In this document: piece after piece, positions 37,032 to 48,214 of the stretch
Position numbering within the stretch: the stretch's first letter is position 1
How the letters are laid out: every line of letters begins with the position of its first letter
Source of the DNA: Rhynchospora pubera
Lineage: Eukaryota; Streptophyta; Magnoliopsida; Poales; Cyperaceae
Length of the DNA: 64,000 nt
Direction: 5' to 3'
NCBI GenBank assembly: GCA_028095005.1
Contig: CM051461.1
Location: 166,008,574 to 166,072,573 of the forward strand
Notes under the pieces: model-generated
The model's input: the letters and a program-made list of their open reading frames with translations, nothing else
Told to the model about the DNA's origin: nothing
Database searches by the model: none
Program-made: the position numbers and the translations under genes

Positions 37032-38393
37032 ATGGCGAAACATGTGGCCATTGTTGTTCTCCTAGTGCTCGGCCTTGTAAATTCCTCCTATGCCGGTACT
37101 AGTGTTGGCTATTATACTGGCAAGTGCGGGAGCAACGATGTCGAGTCCATTATCAAGGGAATTGTCCAGGCCCGCTTTTCGTATGATCCAGATATCATTG
37201 CATTCCTCCTCCGTCTCCTGTTCCATGATAGCATGGGGAATTTGGTAAATATATACACCAAACAATTTTTCCTCTTGCGTAGTGTATTATGTTAACACTG
37301 ATTTACCAGATGCTGCTTAAAGAATTTAAAAGTTGGACAAATAGATCGAAGAAAACTTTTGTTTACAATTTTGACCAACTATCTATCTAAAATTTTGTGT
37401 AAATTCTTGCACAGCAAACTGATGGATCACTACTGTTGAAAGGTCCCAACAGTGAGCAAACTGCAGTCCCAAACTTCACTGTAAAAGGCTATGACTTGAT
37501 TGACACCATCAAGGCAGCGTTAGAGCAGGAATGCCCTGGTGTGGTTTCCTGTACTGATATCATGGTAGCTGCTACTCGAGATGCAGTTCTCTTGGTATAT
37601 AATGAGATTTATGCTATTTATTATTTATACTATCACATTACCAATGTAGTTTTCGAACATCATCCATTAATTGTTTTCTTTTTTCGGTTTGTTTCTCTTG
37701 TAATTTTAGGCTGGAGGAATATATTTTGATGTACCATTGGGAAGATATGATGGTAAGGTTGGATTGGCATCCAACGTTGTACTGCCACCACCAGATATCT
37801 CTGTTGCTAGCGCAATTGCATATTACCAGCAGGTGGGCTTCACCGACTTGGAAACAGTTGTTTTGCTAGGTAACTAATCGCCACTTGTGCATGTAAACCT
37901 GACAGGAAATATTTGAAGCATCCATTTTTACACAATAAATACCAAATAAATTTTAACACTGATAATTTATATTTTTCTCATTTTAGGTGGGCACACAGTT
38001 GGAGTCACCCACTGCAATGTTATCAAGGACCGGCTTTACAACTTTCAAGGAACTCAACAACCAGATCCAAGCTTGGATGCCTTCTACGTTTTCTTCCTCG
38101 GCACTATTATTTGCCAAAATAACGATGAAATGTTTGTCTTCTTAGACAGCCCCAACAGTGTACGCACAGTTGACAACTCGTATTACCAAATGCTGCTCCA
38201 AAACAAGGGTATCCTCCCAATCGATAATGCAATTGCCTTCGACCCCAGTACAGCTTCATATGTTCAGGACCTGGCTAACAATAATGATTATTTCTTGGAC
38301 CTCTTCGCCAAGGTAATTGTCAAGATGAGCTTGGTCGGTGTGCTTGACGAAAATGAGGGAGAAATCAGAAATCAATGCTGGACAACAAACTAA
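37032..38393 (+). CDS. Class III peroxidase, copy 2, lacking one conserved disulfide
   Basis: Exons 37032-37244, 37415-37594, 37710-37869 and 37987-38393 (319 residues), GT-AG; exon 2 and exon 3 lengths (180 and 160 nt) equal those of copy 1. Signal peptide residues 1-21. Arg61 and distal His65 are present (LLRLLFHDS), as is proximal His187 (LLGGHTVG). The usual HDC...GCDAS pair is HDS...QTDGS, with one extra residue at the exon join: both cysteines of the pair called C44-C49 in horseradish peroxidase are gone (Ser67, Thr73), while the other six remain. The calcium-site residues Asp66, Asp74 and Ser76 are still there. Reading frame and splice sites are intact, so the gene is likely expressed as a modified, perhaps less stable or non-enzymatic, wall protein. 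Confidence 0.92.
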
Positions 38394-38399
38394 GGCTTG

Positions 38400-39655
38400 G
38401 GTTTTAATACGTGTATTGCTCATCTCGGAGCTTCTTTACATTTTCAAATTTTTTATTACCATACTTGATCGCAGTTTTTTCATTCTTTTTGTTGTCCCAT
38501 TTGATGTGCATGAAATTTTGTCTTTTTATTTTTATTTTATCGGATTTTCCTCTTTGAGATAACATGTAAACATGTATCTGGTTTGTATTCGTTCCAATGA
38601 TTCTGAATGTATGATCATGTAAGAATGAATTGACTATGAAATGTCTTGTTCAACTTTTGGAATGCTACTTCTTCTTAATTATATTTTGAGTTGTATGTTT
38701 GTTTTACTATCTTTTATTTGCATATCTATATAGGTCGCTAACCTCGGTGAGTTCTCACGAACGTCACTAAAACATTATTAAAAAAAAAATGGAAATTTCT
38801 CATTATAAAAGATACCTCTGTTTTCAAACGTTGCCCTTTCTCCTTAACTCCAGTTCTGCGTTCTTAATATAAAGCTCTCCCCCCCCCCCCCCCCCCCCCT
38901 ATATTCCTATTACTAATATAATGCTCCGAAATATACACGAAAAATTATGCGAGAACATAAACTATAAGTTGCGTGTACTTGTATTATATCATTGACAAAA
39001 GACCGTGCAAGTTTTCATGGCATCACGTAGTTCTCTAATTGGAAGACAAATTTCCAAGTCAATGGACCACAATGGCCACGTTATCTCAGATCTTTATTCA
39101 ATGGCATGCTAAGCTCTAAATTCTCCACATTCTTTTTTTTTTTTGCGTGTGAATTATAGTCTATGTTGCTGCTGTCAATTTTCTTCAAATTTCTACTCAT
39201 TATAATTTATATATTTTTCTTTTTAATTGAGAATGTTTATTTTCTGCAAATCCACATTTTCCCCTTACAGAATTCAAATTCATATTTCTATACAAAAATC
39301 GTAGTTCTGTTTTAAAATTCTTCTCTGGTTTGATTAAACCTTAGCTTGCTTGTGAATTTTGCTACGGGTTATCTGCTATAAAAAATAAATGGAGAACAAT
39401 TACAAATCCTGAATATATTTGTTTTTTGGAAGTTAATCCTCAATATATATGTGACTCTGCAATTCTGTTCGCAGTATTGAAAATATAAAGCCAGAGTGCA
39501 TGGTCCAATTATTTTATTTGTATCCATGGGGCTGCGTTCTCAACTTTCAGGCACAAAAGCAATTTTATGTTTTTATCAAAATTAAGAAACAACGAACAAG
39601 ATACATTATGATATAATAAAGAGTGCCTATTTCGAACTCTAATCACATTATGAAA
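38400..39655. other. Intergenic DNA with a poly-C tract
   Basis: 3' region of peroxidase copy 2, then AT-rich DNA without genes. A run of about 21 C residues lies at 38879-38899. Confidence 0.5.
38879..38899. repeat. Poly-C tract
   Basis: About 21 uninterrupted C residues, very unusual in this AT-rich neighbourhood. Its length may also reflect sequencing uncertainty in a homopolymer. Confidence 0.9.
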
Positions 39656-39660
39656 TTATA

Positions 39661-40185
39661 TCAACCATGCGCTAGTTCAGAAACCTTAAAAGCAACAGAC
39701 ACCACAGTTATAAATCGTTCAATCAATCCCCTTAGTGGATGATTTTCTGTCAGATCATAGCACATTTTTGGCACGATAAGAGCGTTAACAAACACTTTTC
39801 TAGCTTGACCGTAGTTCTTGCTTTTTACTAACTCAGCTGCACCGTTCAGCATGGGAATGACATCTGTGCACGTTTCGAAGCATTTTCGCCGTTCTTTTTG
39901 TTGATTGGGGTTTGATGAAGCTTTCAAAAATTTGTAAACGTCTGGAATTAGTGATGTTGCAGTTTTTATTGCAATATCGCCCGAAATTACGGCAATGCCA
40001 TGCAAGTCAGCGGTGCGACTCCGAGGATCGCTATTAATGACAGAGTAGCACTCTTTTTTGGTAACATGCCCGTCGACCATCGTCTTTTCGCATACATCAT
40101 CCACTGTGGAGGCGGCGGCAAACCTTGAAAAGGGATGATAGGAGAGAAGCATAACATAAAAAAGGAGAGGACGCAGGGATCCCAT
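39661..40185 (-). CDS. Invertase/pectin methylesterase inhibitor family protein, copy A
   Basis: Single exon, 174 residues. Residues 1-24 form a signal peptide. The PMEI pattern follows: an N-terminal pair of cysteines (VDDVCEKT and KKECYSVI), the helix-bundle motif TADLHGIAVIS, the second cysteine pair (KCFETCTDV) and KMCYDLTEN near the end. Proteins of this family bind invertases or pectin methylesterases in the apoplast or vacuole. Which of the two cannot be decided here. I chose the ATG at 40185 rather than the in-frame one at 40224 because the context AACAACATG matches the start of copy B at 43332. It lies about 1.3 kb from peroxidase copy 2, tail to tail. Confidence 0.9.
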   Translation of the reverse strand: MGSLRPLLFYVMLLSYHPFSRFAAASTVDDVCEKTMVDGHVTKKECYSVINSDPRSRTADLHGIAVISGDIAIKTATSLIPDVYKFLKASSNPNQQKERRKCFETCTDVIPMLNGAAELVKSKNYGQARKVFVNALIVPKMCYDLTENHPLRGLIERFITVVSVAFKVSELAHG

Positions 40186-40569
40186 GTTGTTAGCGATGTG
40201 AAAGAGAAGGATGAATGGATACAATGATGGAATTGAGATATTTTTAGTTTGTATAGGTATGTATAATGAAGATTCTAGTTTTTTTTTTTTACCTTTTCTT
40301 TATTTAGTTTGTCGGGTACAAGTCGTTTTACACTGTTGGTATTGAACTAACGATACAATCATACAATGTATAAGACAATTAAACTAAACATTTAGTTTGT
40401 CGGGTACAAGACAATTAACATTTTGACTCCAAAAACGAAAAAAATATGAAATGCATTCCATATGGGAAAAACTGCTTACATATTTCTAGATAAAATGGTA
40501 TAACAATTAATTAATATTATATGTAAATTTCGTAAGCATACCTATAAAAAAAAGAAATTATTTTTCTTA

Positions 40570-40989
40570 GAGAAATGCTAAAGTCCAACATACAAGATGA
40601 ATGTGGTCTGTGACGTCCGTATAACTTTATCATATTCACATTTCAAATTTCAAATTACTGACCCAAATTGCTAGATTGAATTTTCATATTGAAAACATAT
40701 ATGAAACCAAATTTTATATATTTTTTGAATTTGTTTAGTATTTATTTTGTATTTAAAAAAAATTGCTCTTAAAATAAAACTTATATAAAACGTCTAATAA
40801 CAACAGTTTTTTAAAATACAAAATAAATACTAAAAAAATTCAAATAAAATATAAAATTTGGTTTCATAGAAGTTTTCAATATGAAGAATCAATATAGCAG
40901 TTTGAATCGGTCATTTGAAATTTAAAATATGAAAACAATCATGTTAGACATAACACATCCGTCCTATACGTTGGACTTCAACATTTCTC
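40570..40989. mobile_element. Long inverted-repeat MITE (probable Mutator type)
   Basis: Ends GAGAAATGCTAAAGTCCAAC and the inverse of GAGAAATGTTGAAGTCCAAC. The arms continue pairing inward through TACAAATGAATGTGGTCT-type sequence to an A/T-rich centre. 420 bp and non-coding. Flanks are T-rich, so the target duplication is ambiguous. Confidence 0.75.
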
Positions 40990-41448
40990 TCTTTTTTCTT
41001 TAATATAAAAAGATTCGAGTGCTAACTCATTTTTTTTGTTATCCAGAACATACAAATCAATACAGAAAACGTTATCTTTAGTTACTATATAAATTTTGAT
41101 GACGCATTTATTGTGCGCAATATAGAAGTGTAAGTGTGCAATCTAAGGAGTATGTTTACGGAATTACAAATAGTAACAGTATACCATATTTTTTTTTATC
41201 TTTAGTTACTAAATTTGGATCACGCATGCGCATTTATTGTGTGCAATATAAGATGCGACCTGAAGGGTATGTTTTTGGAATTGCAATTAATAATCGTATA
41301 CCATTTCTGAAATATGACATGAAAATCATCTCTGGTCTGATATTAGAGAGCTAAGCTCGCATGAGAATTTGTGTTACGAATTATGGTACAAAGAATGAAC
41401 GAGGATTTAAATATACATACCACGGTAAAAATTTAAAATTTGATATAC
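40990..41448. other. AT-rich spacer, nothing recognised
   Basis: A short segment with ACGCATTTATTGTG(T/C)GCAATATA appears twice (about 41102 and 41229), suggesting a local duplication of roughly 125 bp. No gene seen. Confidence 0.5.
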
Positions 41449-41458
41449 ATTATTACTA

Positions 41459-41863
41459 GAGGATTGCTAAAATACTATGCATAGTACGGATGCACTTCGT
41501 GCTACGGATTCGTTATTGCATTTTATGCTTCAAACAACCGATCCAAACCATTCATTATCTTCTACATATTGAAATATCATTAGAAATCAAATTTTACATT
41601 TTTTAAAATTTTTTTACTATTTTTCTCAGATTTTTTAAAATCACTATTATTGAAGGGTCCAGAATTTATTAGATTGAGTATTTTCAAAAATATGAGAAAA
41701 ATAGTAAAAAAAATTCAAAAAAATGTAAAATTTGGTTTCTAATGAGATTTCAATATGAAGAAGATAATGAACGGTTTAGATCGGTTGTTTGAAGCATGAA
41801 ATGCAAAAACGAATCCGTAGTACGAAGGGCATCCGTGCTATGCATAGCATTTTAGCAATCCTC
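41459..41863. mobile_element. Long inverted-repeat MITE, Mutator type with 9-bp duplication
   Basis: Ends GAGGATTGCTAAAAT and ATTTTAGCAATCCTC are perfect inverted repeats. The arms pair on through ACTATGCATAGTACGGATGC with few mismatches. Flanking 9-mers TTATTACTA (41450-41458) and TTATTGCTA (41864-41872) differ at one position, fitting a Mutator-type duplication. 405 bp, no coding frame. Confidence 0.85.
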
Positions 41864-41874
41864 TTATTGCTAAA

Positions 41875-42570
41875 CGACAAATTTCATTTATGCCACAATA
41901 AAATAATAAAAATTAACTTGATGTCATTGGCCAATTTTTACCAATTTTGAATATGTTACATTAAAAGGAGAAATATGTCATCATGAAATAAACAACTGGT
42001 AATGTATAATGAAATTTTTCAAAATATAAAAAAAATTCCAAAAATTTTGAAATGCTCAAAATTTAAAATTGAAAATTTTTAAATTTAAATTTTATATTTT
42101 TAAATTAAAACCTATAAGTTTAAATTTAAAATATTTAAATTTCAATTTGGAAATTTTAAATCTGAAAATTAAATTTGAAAAATTCTGAATTTCTTTAAAA
42201 TATTTAGAGCTTTTAGATTTCATGATCTAATTTTCTCTTTTTCAGTCCTTTTCTTAATGATTTAATTCTATGATTGTAAATTGATTATTATATTAAAAAA
42301 TGATCAAATTTTAGAGTAGCATAATTCTTATTTGCAACTAATATCAATATGTGTTATTTGGCTCTGTACTTATGTTCTCTGTATCTGAAAATATTTTGGC
42401 AGAATTGCTGAACCAATTACTGTAACCCTGGGATTGCATCCTCAACTTGAAGGCACAAAAGCAATTTAAAGTTTTTTCCCGAAAGAAATAGCAACAAGAT
42501 ACATCATGATATAATACAGAGTACGTTATTTCGAACTTTAACCACATAATAAAATAAGATCAACCACTGT
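41875..42570. other. AT-rich spacer with an AAATTT-type patch
   Basis: Positions 42050-42190 consist of AAATTTAAA-type words like the arrays at 17.8-18.7 kb. No gene. Confidence 0.5.
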
Positions 42571-42575
42571 ATTGG

Positions 42576-43332
42576 TTAGTTACTAGCTAGGTATCCAGAA
42601 ACCGCTTTTGCAACCAACACCACACTTGAAAAATATACATCATCTTTATCAACCAATGCCCTTACAGGTGGATAATTTGCTGTCGCGTCGTCGCACTTTG
42701 CTGGCACGCCCAAAGCAGCGTTGAACACATTTTCAGCTTCAGCGAACTTCTTGCTTTTTATCGACTCCGTCACACTGTTCAGCTTGGGGATGACATCTGC
42801 AGTGGCGGATCTAGCAAAAATATTTAGGTAGGGCTGAGTGCTATAATAAATCATTTGATCGAACAGTTTCTCTTCTTCTGTTCTTCAGCCCCACCTTTGA
42901 GTGCTCCAATAGTTGAAAAAATTCATTGAGGCTAAAGAGAAGCTACAGGGCTCGACGGCGGTAGGTGGGGCTCTAGCCCCACCCGTCCCACCACTGGATC
43001 CGCCCCTGGACATCTGTGTACACTTGCAAGCATGTTTGTAGGGCTTTTTGATGATCGGGGTCAGTTGAAGCTTTCAAAACCTTGTTGAGGTCTGCAATTA
43101 CTGATGTTGCATTTTTTGCTGCAATATTGGCTGAAATTATGGCAATGCCATCTAAGTCGGCAGTGGGACTCTGAGGATCAGCACTAAAGACGGAGTGGCA
43201 TAGTTCTGGGGATACGTACCAGCCTCCGAGATTGTTGCATACCTCATCAAGCTTGGAGGAGGCGGCGGAGCTTGAGAGGAGATGATAGGAAAGTAGGAAT
43301 AACAAAGAAAAGGAGAGGATGCAAGATCTCAT
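42576..43332 (-). pseudogene. PMEI family gene, copy B, broken by a MITE
   Basis: Two halves of one PMEI gene: 43332-43009 (108 codons; signal peptide residues 1-24, cysteines in DEVCNNL and PELCHSV, the TADLDGIAIIS motif, QTCLQVYTDV) and 42791-42576 (71 codons plus stop; starts IPKLNSVTESIK and carries the last conserved cysteine in AKCDDATANY). Between them lies a 209-bp MITE plus an 8-bp target duplication, 217 bases in all, which shifts the frame and adds a stop after about 11 new codons. Skipping insertion and one duplication copy restores a continuous frame of 179 residues, so the insertion seems the only damage. Both halves otherwise look fully conserved, so the break is recent. It is most similar to copy A. 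Confidence 0.88.
42800..43008. mobile_element. hAT-type MITE inserted in the PMEI coding region
   Basis: 209 bp, ends CAGTGGCGGATCTAGCAA and the inverse of CAGGGGCGGATCCAGTGG, flanked by an exact 8-bp duplication GACATCTG (42792-42799 and 43009-43016). Ends of the CAGNGGCGGA type are widespread in plant hAT MITEs. The interior contains CCCCACC-rich arms and no frame. Confidence 0.93.
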
Positions 43333-43339
43333 GTTGTTT

Positions 43340-44440
43340 GCGATGTGAAAGAGAAGGATGAATTGATAATGATGGGATTGTGATTCTTCTTAGCATATAC
43401 ATATAAGCTTATTGAAGATTTGTTGGTTAATTCGTTTTGGTTACTTTCTAAGTAAGGTAAATCCTTCTTTCCCTGTACGCGAAAGAAATGCCGAGTTTGT
43501 AGGATTCAAGCGGATACGCTTTGTCCTGTATCGATGCTCTTAAATCTTAATAATACATAATGTACACAATGAAACAATGAGCGTTCACTCCAAAATAGGA
43601 AAAAAGATATGAATGCACTCCAGATTGGAAAAACTGCTAAAAATATTTCTACGAAAAAGGCAGTTGAAAATCCGGTTAGGATTTTTGTGGACGTTGAATT
43701 TTCAAACAAAGTTAACACACTTTTGACTCATTTTTTCTTAAAAAAATAAAAATATATATTACGCTGAATGTATTATATGTGAAATTTCGCCACCATGCCT
43801 TAAAAAAAGGAACTTCATTGTTTTTATATAAAAGATCGGACTACTAACTATATTTATAATAAATTTATTAATATTATTTCAGACAAACAAACTTTACAAA
43901 TGGCCGTTACTTTTAGGTACTAAAATTTTGATAGAACACAGACGGAATAATTAACATTCTATTAACACAAAAGACAGAACGGCTCCATATCAATCAATTT
44001 ATGAAACAATTTGAATAAAATAAGAAACTTGATTAGTTGAAAAATAATCAGTTAGAAGTAAAAAAAACCGACATTCTTTTCAAAACTTTATTACTATATA
44101 TTTACAAAATGCTACGATTATCCCACAAGATATTCTTGAGATGATAGATCTTCGATTTGAATTCCACAGTTGACCTCCATTACTAAGCAATTTTTGAGCC
44201 TCAACCTAGTCTGGAATGAGCCCGAGACAACCAGTATTTCTGCCTTTTCGGACATAATTTCAATGGTTAATATTTTTCATTATCTCTTTGAATCGATTAA
44301 AAGTTTAAAACTATTCACTCATCTGAGCAGGAATGACCACTGTTTAACTCTGGAATTGCACTTGTTGTTCTGTTCTCCTCGCTCATATCGAATAAAAAAA
44401 GATTTGGAATTCCAGCTGAAACGAAACAGATTTGATGACC
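43340..44440. other. AT-rich intergenic DNA, nothing recognised
   Basis: Upstream region of PMEI copy B, then DNA without clear genes. A 100-codon frame at 44170-44472 has no domain and I consider it chance. Confidence 0.45.
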
Positions 44441-44448
44441 ATGGTACC

Positions 44449-44646
44449 GACTACTGTTTGGATGCATGGTGAATAAGACTATTCATGAATAAGTTCTATT
44501 CCTATTAAATCAAACAACACATGAATAAGGAATTTAGATTTATCTGGATCCTTATTCATATTTCCAAAAAACCTAAAATATGAATAAATCCAAATTCCTT
44601 ATGACTTATTCAAATTCTTTATTCACTCCACATCTAAACATCATAC
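44449..44646. mobile_element. Possible degenerate fold-back MITE
   Basis: The left part CTGTTTGGATGCATGGTGAA and the inverse of the right part (GATGTTTAGATGTGGAGTGA) are similar, and the interior consists of inverted GAATAAG/CTTATTC words as in the families at 3541 and 53481. No clean target duplication. Confidence 0.4.
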
Positions 44647-44759
44647 ATTTTTGAATAAGTTGAATAGGCCTATTCATAGGTGAATAGCTATTCTAGTAAA
44701 AAGTTAGAATTGAGATAAATAGACACTGTTTTTATTTGGATGAGAGGAAGTCCATCCGA

Positions 44760-45250
44760 AAAAGCCAATGTTTTGAAAATCGAATCAGACATCGAACTAG
44801 CAGATTTACTGGTTCGATGGTCCGACCGGTCGGTCGGACCGGTGACTCAAACCGGTGAGTCAAACTTAATATCTCATATATATTATGACTAATATATGCA
44901 TTAAAAATCCAAAATTAATTGCAGCAAACTATATAGAGAAATTCGGTGGCTAAACAGTTTGAAAACCACGAACGAAATTTCGAACTTAACATTAAAATCT
45001 CAATCGGCCGACTAAACAAAATTTCAATCAATCTTTTTCGAAGCTCTCTCTGAATATATATCTATTGTCGGATAATATTTGAGTAACTTTTAATAAACGA
45101 GGAGCTTAATCATCCGAAGAAATGAAAGGTGAATGGATGAAGTTATATGGATTAGGAAGGAGCAAGAAGTAACAAGTAACAGAGGTGTATAGGCAGATGG
45201 CATTGCACGAATGTAAAAGTGAATTTCGTGGCTAGGTCTGTTAACATTTC
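44760..45250. other. Unassigned repeat-like DNA with CCGGTC-rich patch
   Basis: 44808-44870 contains GACCGGTCGGTCGGACCGG and ACCGGTGAGTCAAAC, typical of ends of degenerate plant transposons. A similar GGTCAAAACCGGTC occurs at 46021-46034, so a larger element nested with the later insertions may span 44.76-46.04 kb. No boundaries can be proved. Confidence 0.35.
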
Positions 45251-45409
45251 GGCCCCGTTTGGATGGGTCGGAATTTGCAATTTCGAAAATTTTATATGTC
45301 AAATTTATTATAAACAATCCAAACTCTTCACAAAGTTACATATTTTTCAATAAATTTATTCTTAGAAATTGCAAATTCCCCAAATTCCTACCCCCATCCA
45401 AACGGGCCC
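45251..45409. mobile_element. Tourist-like MITE with TTC target duplication
   Basis: Ends GGCCCCGTTTGGATGGG and CCCATCCAAACGGGCCC, flanked on both sides by TTC (45248-45250, 45410-45412). The core AAACAATCCAAACTCTTCAC places it in the same family as 30896-31044. 159 bp. Confidence 0.88.
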
Positions 45410-45659
45410 TTCAAGCGGAAACGAAATGGTACGTTTCGTTTGCCGTTCTATTTAGGTAAATGATACGTACAGGACGTCCGTTAATCGTTCTGTTTGGATG
45501 GAACGTCACAGAATGTATATATATATTTGCACTGTATTTTACCCAAACGAATGACGAAATGCGTTTTGTTTCTAAAACGTAATGAAATTTTGATACCGTT
45601 AGCCGTTCCGTTTGAACGGAACGTACACGGAACAATGTGGACAAATGCTCGGTCGACAG

Positions 45660-45967
45660 TAGGGCTGTCAAAACGTGGTAAGTGGCACGGAATGCCACCA
45701 AACCGTTACCGTGCCACTTATTAAATAGTACAATACCGGCATGCCACTTACCGTTTCATTTATTAAACGAAACAAAATTCTGTGCCATCAACCGTATATT
45801 ACACATAAAACGGTTTGAAATGAGGTTGAAATAGTCGAAACGGTATAACCAACTCTGCCATCAATCGTGCCACTTAAAAAAACAGTATAATTTTCTATGC
45901 CACAAACTGTTGCATTTTAGTTAAATGAAACGACAAAACGGTAAATGACATACCGTTGACAGCCCTA
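45660..45967. mobile_element. hAT MITE, 308 bp
   Basis: Ends TAGGGCTGTCAAAACG and CCGTTGACAGCCCTA. An exact 8-bp duplication GTCGACAG lies at 45652-45659 and 45968-45975. Interior words AAACGGTTTGAAAT and TAGTCGAAACGGTA are shared with the element at 46875-47191. The flanking DNA (45413-45650) carries further CGTTCCGTTTGAACGGAACG palindromes, so it probably sits inside an older element of the 19830-21396 kind. Confidence 0.93.
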
Positions 45968-45975
45968 GTCGACAG

Positions 45976-46866
45976 GCTTGTTGGCAACTGTGGGATTCGC
46001 TTTTATAATTTCTTTTATTCGGTCAAAACCGGTCAAACAAACATATACGGGAAAAATTGAGTTGCACCAAAATTTACAAGATAATTTAGTTTTCCTATTT
46101 GGTCATTGATAAAACACAATATTTAAGACGGTAAATGGATAGAGTATGATATGATAAAAATATTTTTCATATATGTATCTATTAAAATTTTTTTATCCAA
46201 CTCTATCTTTATTCGTTAAAAATTAACTTTATTCGTATCTTATCCTTATCCGTTAAAAATTAACTGTAATGATATGATAATGGTAGAAAATAAGTAATAA
46301 TATTAATAACTCTTAAATATTGTACAATAGAGATAAATAAATAATATCAGATAAATATATTAATAAAGTGCAATATTGAATAATACTTTAAATATAATAA
46401 AATCAGACAATATCTTCTCAAATCAATTGTCAAAAAAAAAATTACATAGCTCATTAATAATTATATAATATTTTCTTAAACGACGATGGAGAAAGGATCT
46501 TCTAAAAAATTTAGTGTTTTTCTTAGCATATCACTTGAATCTTACTATTATATCTTTCCAATTTAATGTAGTATTATCTCAATCAAATCTTAAAATTTAA
46601 TTGCCTAGCTTAATTATTAACGTATCAATTGAATCTTAGAAAAATATTTTGTTATTAACATATTAATTGAATCTTATAATTATATATTTTTATTATAATA
46701 AAAATTATAAACTATATATATAATGGTACGTGTAATTAACGAATACAAAATAACCTTAATCATACACTTATCCAATAAATTAATAAAAAAAATTATCCAT
46801 ACTCATACCCGATAGCATAATGAAAATAAAACCTTACCCATACCCTTCTCATAAACGATTAATACC
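45976..46866. other. AT-rich DNA, nothing recognised
   Basis: Consists of AT-rich sequence with repeated TTAATTGAATCTTA words (46540-46680). No gene. Confidence 0.45.
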
Positions 46867-46874
46867 ATTGACGG

Positions 46875-47191
46875 TAGAGTTGTCAAACGTTGAAAAAAGA
46901 CACGTTTCAGTCCATACCGTTTGCTGCGCCGTTAATATAACAATTTCAACATTTTATTTTGTTAACCGTTTCGTTTACGAAACGGCACAAAAATCCATTT
47001 CGTTATTCGTTCTACTTCACAAATTACACACGAAACGGTTTGAAACTAGACTGAAACAGTCGAAACGGTACATAGTTGTATTTTGTTTGCCGTTTCGTTA
47101 TTGAAACAAAATTCATTTCGCTGCTGTTATTTGTTTCTTTTGGTATTAACGAAACGGCATCACGTGTATTCTCTGGCCGTTGACGGCTCTG
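46875..47191. mobile_element. hAT MITE, 317 bp, slightly eroded
   Basis: Left end TAGAGTTGTCAAACG, right end CCGTTGACGGCTCTG, flanked by an exact 8-bp duplication ATTGACGG (46867-46874 and 47192-47199). The interior shares GAAACGGTTTGAAACTAG and CAGTCGAAACGGTA with 45660-45967, in the same orientation. The eroded termini suggest it is older. Confidence 0.9.
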
Positions 47192-47199
47192 ATTGACGG

Positions 47200-48018
47200 C
47201 CCAAACAATATTTGACTCATCAAACAAGTCACCTCTAGTCAACTAGAGGCAAATTTGGTCAAAGTCGGTGGAGTGTTACATGTTATCACACCTGGTAAAT
47301 AAATTATAAGAAATGCTGGCTTAAAACTTTGTAAGTTTAGGCTCAGCCCATTATTTTAATCAAAGCCCAATATTTCATGCATCTCTTCAAGAGTTCACGT
47401 TTGGATAATCAAACAGCCAGCTAAAAATTGAATTCGATCATCTTCGATTCTGTCTATATTATCTCTGAATCAGTTACCTTAAATCAGGTCAATTCGATTA
47501 GCGGATCTGTAATGTTTCGGATCAATCAGATGCTCCGGTAAATTGAAATCGGGTTGTTTGGATATATATTTAGATTTCAATTCTCGAGTTGCAATTGATG
47601 GATCTGAACTGCTCTTTGTAGTAGTCACATTGAAATCTCATCGGAGACAAATTTTTATATTTTTTTAAAATATTTCGCTATTTATAAAATTTTTTAAAAT
47701 CACATTCACAATTTCATAAATTCTGAAAAGAATTAAAATAGTATACGAATTAAAAAATATTAAATTTGACGTCAATAAGATTTCAGTTAGAAACAGGAGT
47801 GGTTCAAAATTCGATTTAGTCATTCACTACTTGAAATTGAAGACCTAAGCACGTTGGATAGACAAAAAAAAATGTCAAATATGTTTGACTTTAACATTAT
47901 TTTTAATTTCATAGTGGATTAGATTTGAATAAGTATCGATCGTTTTGTTCTTGGTTGGTTTATTAAAGTTATCGATTGTCTGGGGCCGTTTTCAAGTATC
48001 TAATAATTTTGAATGCAC
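47200..48018. other. Repeat remnants, no gene
   Basis: 47590-47910 ends in CAAATATGTTTGACTTTAAC, like one end of the long inverted-repeat element at 34457, with an A/T-rich centre. It is probably a degenerate relative. No coding sense. Confidence 0.45.
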
Positions 48019-48021
48019 TAA

Positions 48022-48208
48022 GGCCCTGATTAATAAGATTTTTATGAAGTATTTCATTTCATTTGAATTGATTTTGTAGAATTTCATTGGATTTAATTAC
48101 ATGAGAATTCCAACCAAATGACATCAATTTGTTCATTTTGATAAATAAATTTCCAATGAAATGAAAATGAAATCCCATATTTTAAAAAAATGAATTTTGA
48201 TCAGGGCC
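48022..48208. mobile_element. Tourist-like MITE, GGCCCTGAT family
   Basis: Ends GGCCCTGATTAA and TTTTGATCAGGGCC, flanked on both sides by TAA (48019-48021, 48209-48211). 187 bp of AT-rich fold-back built of AATTTCATT words. A decayed relative lies at 1566-1750. Confidence 0.88.
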
Positions 48209-48214
48209 TAAGTC

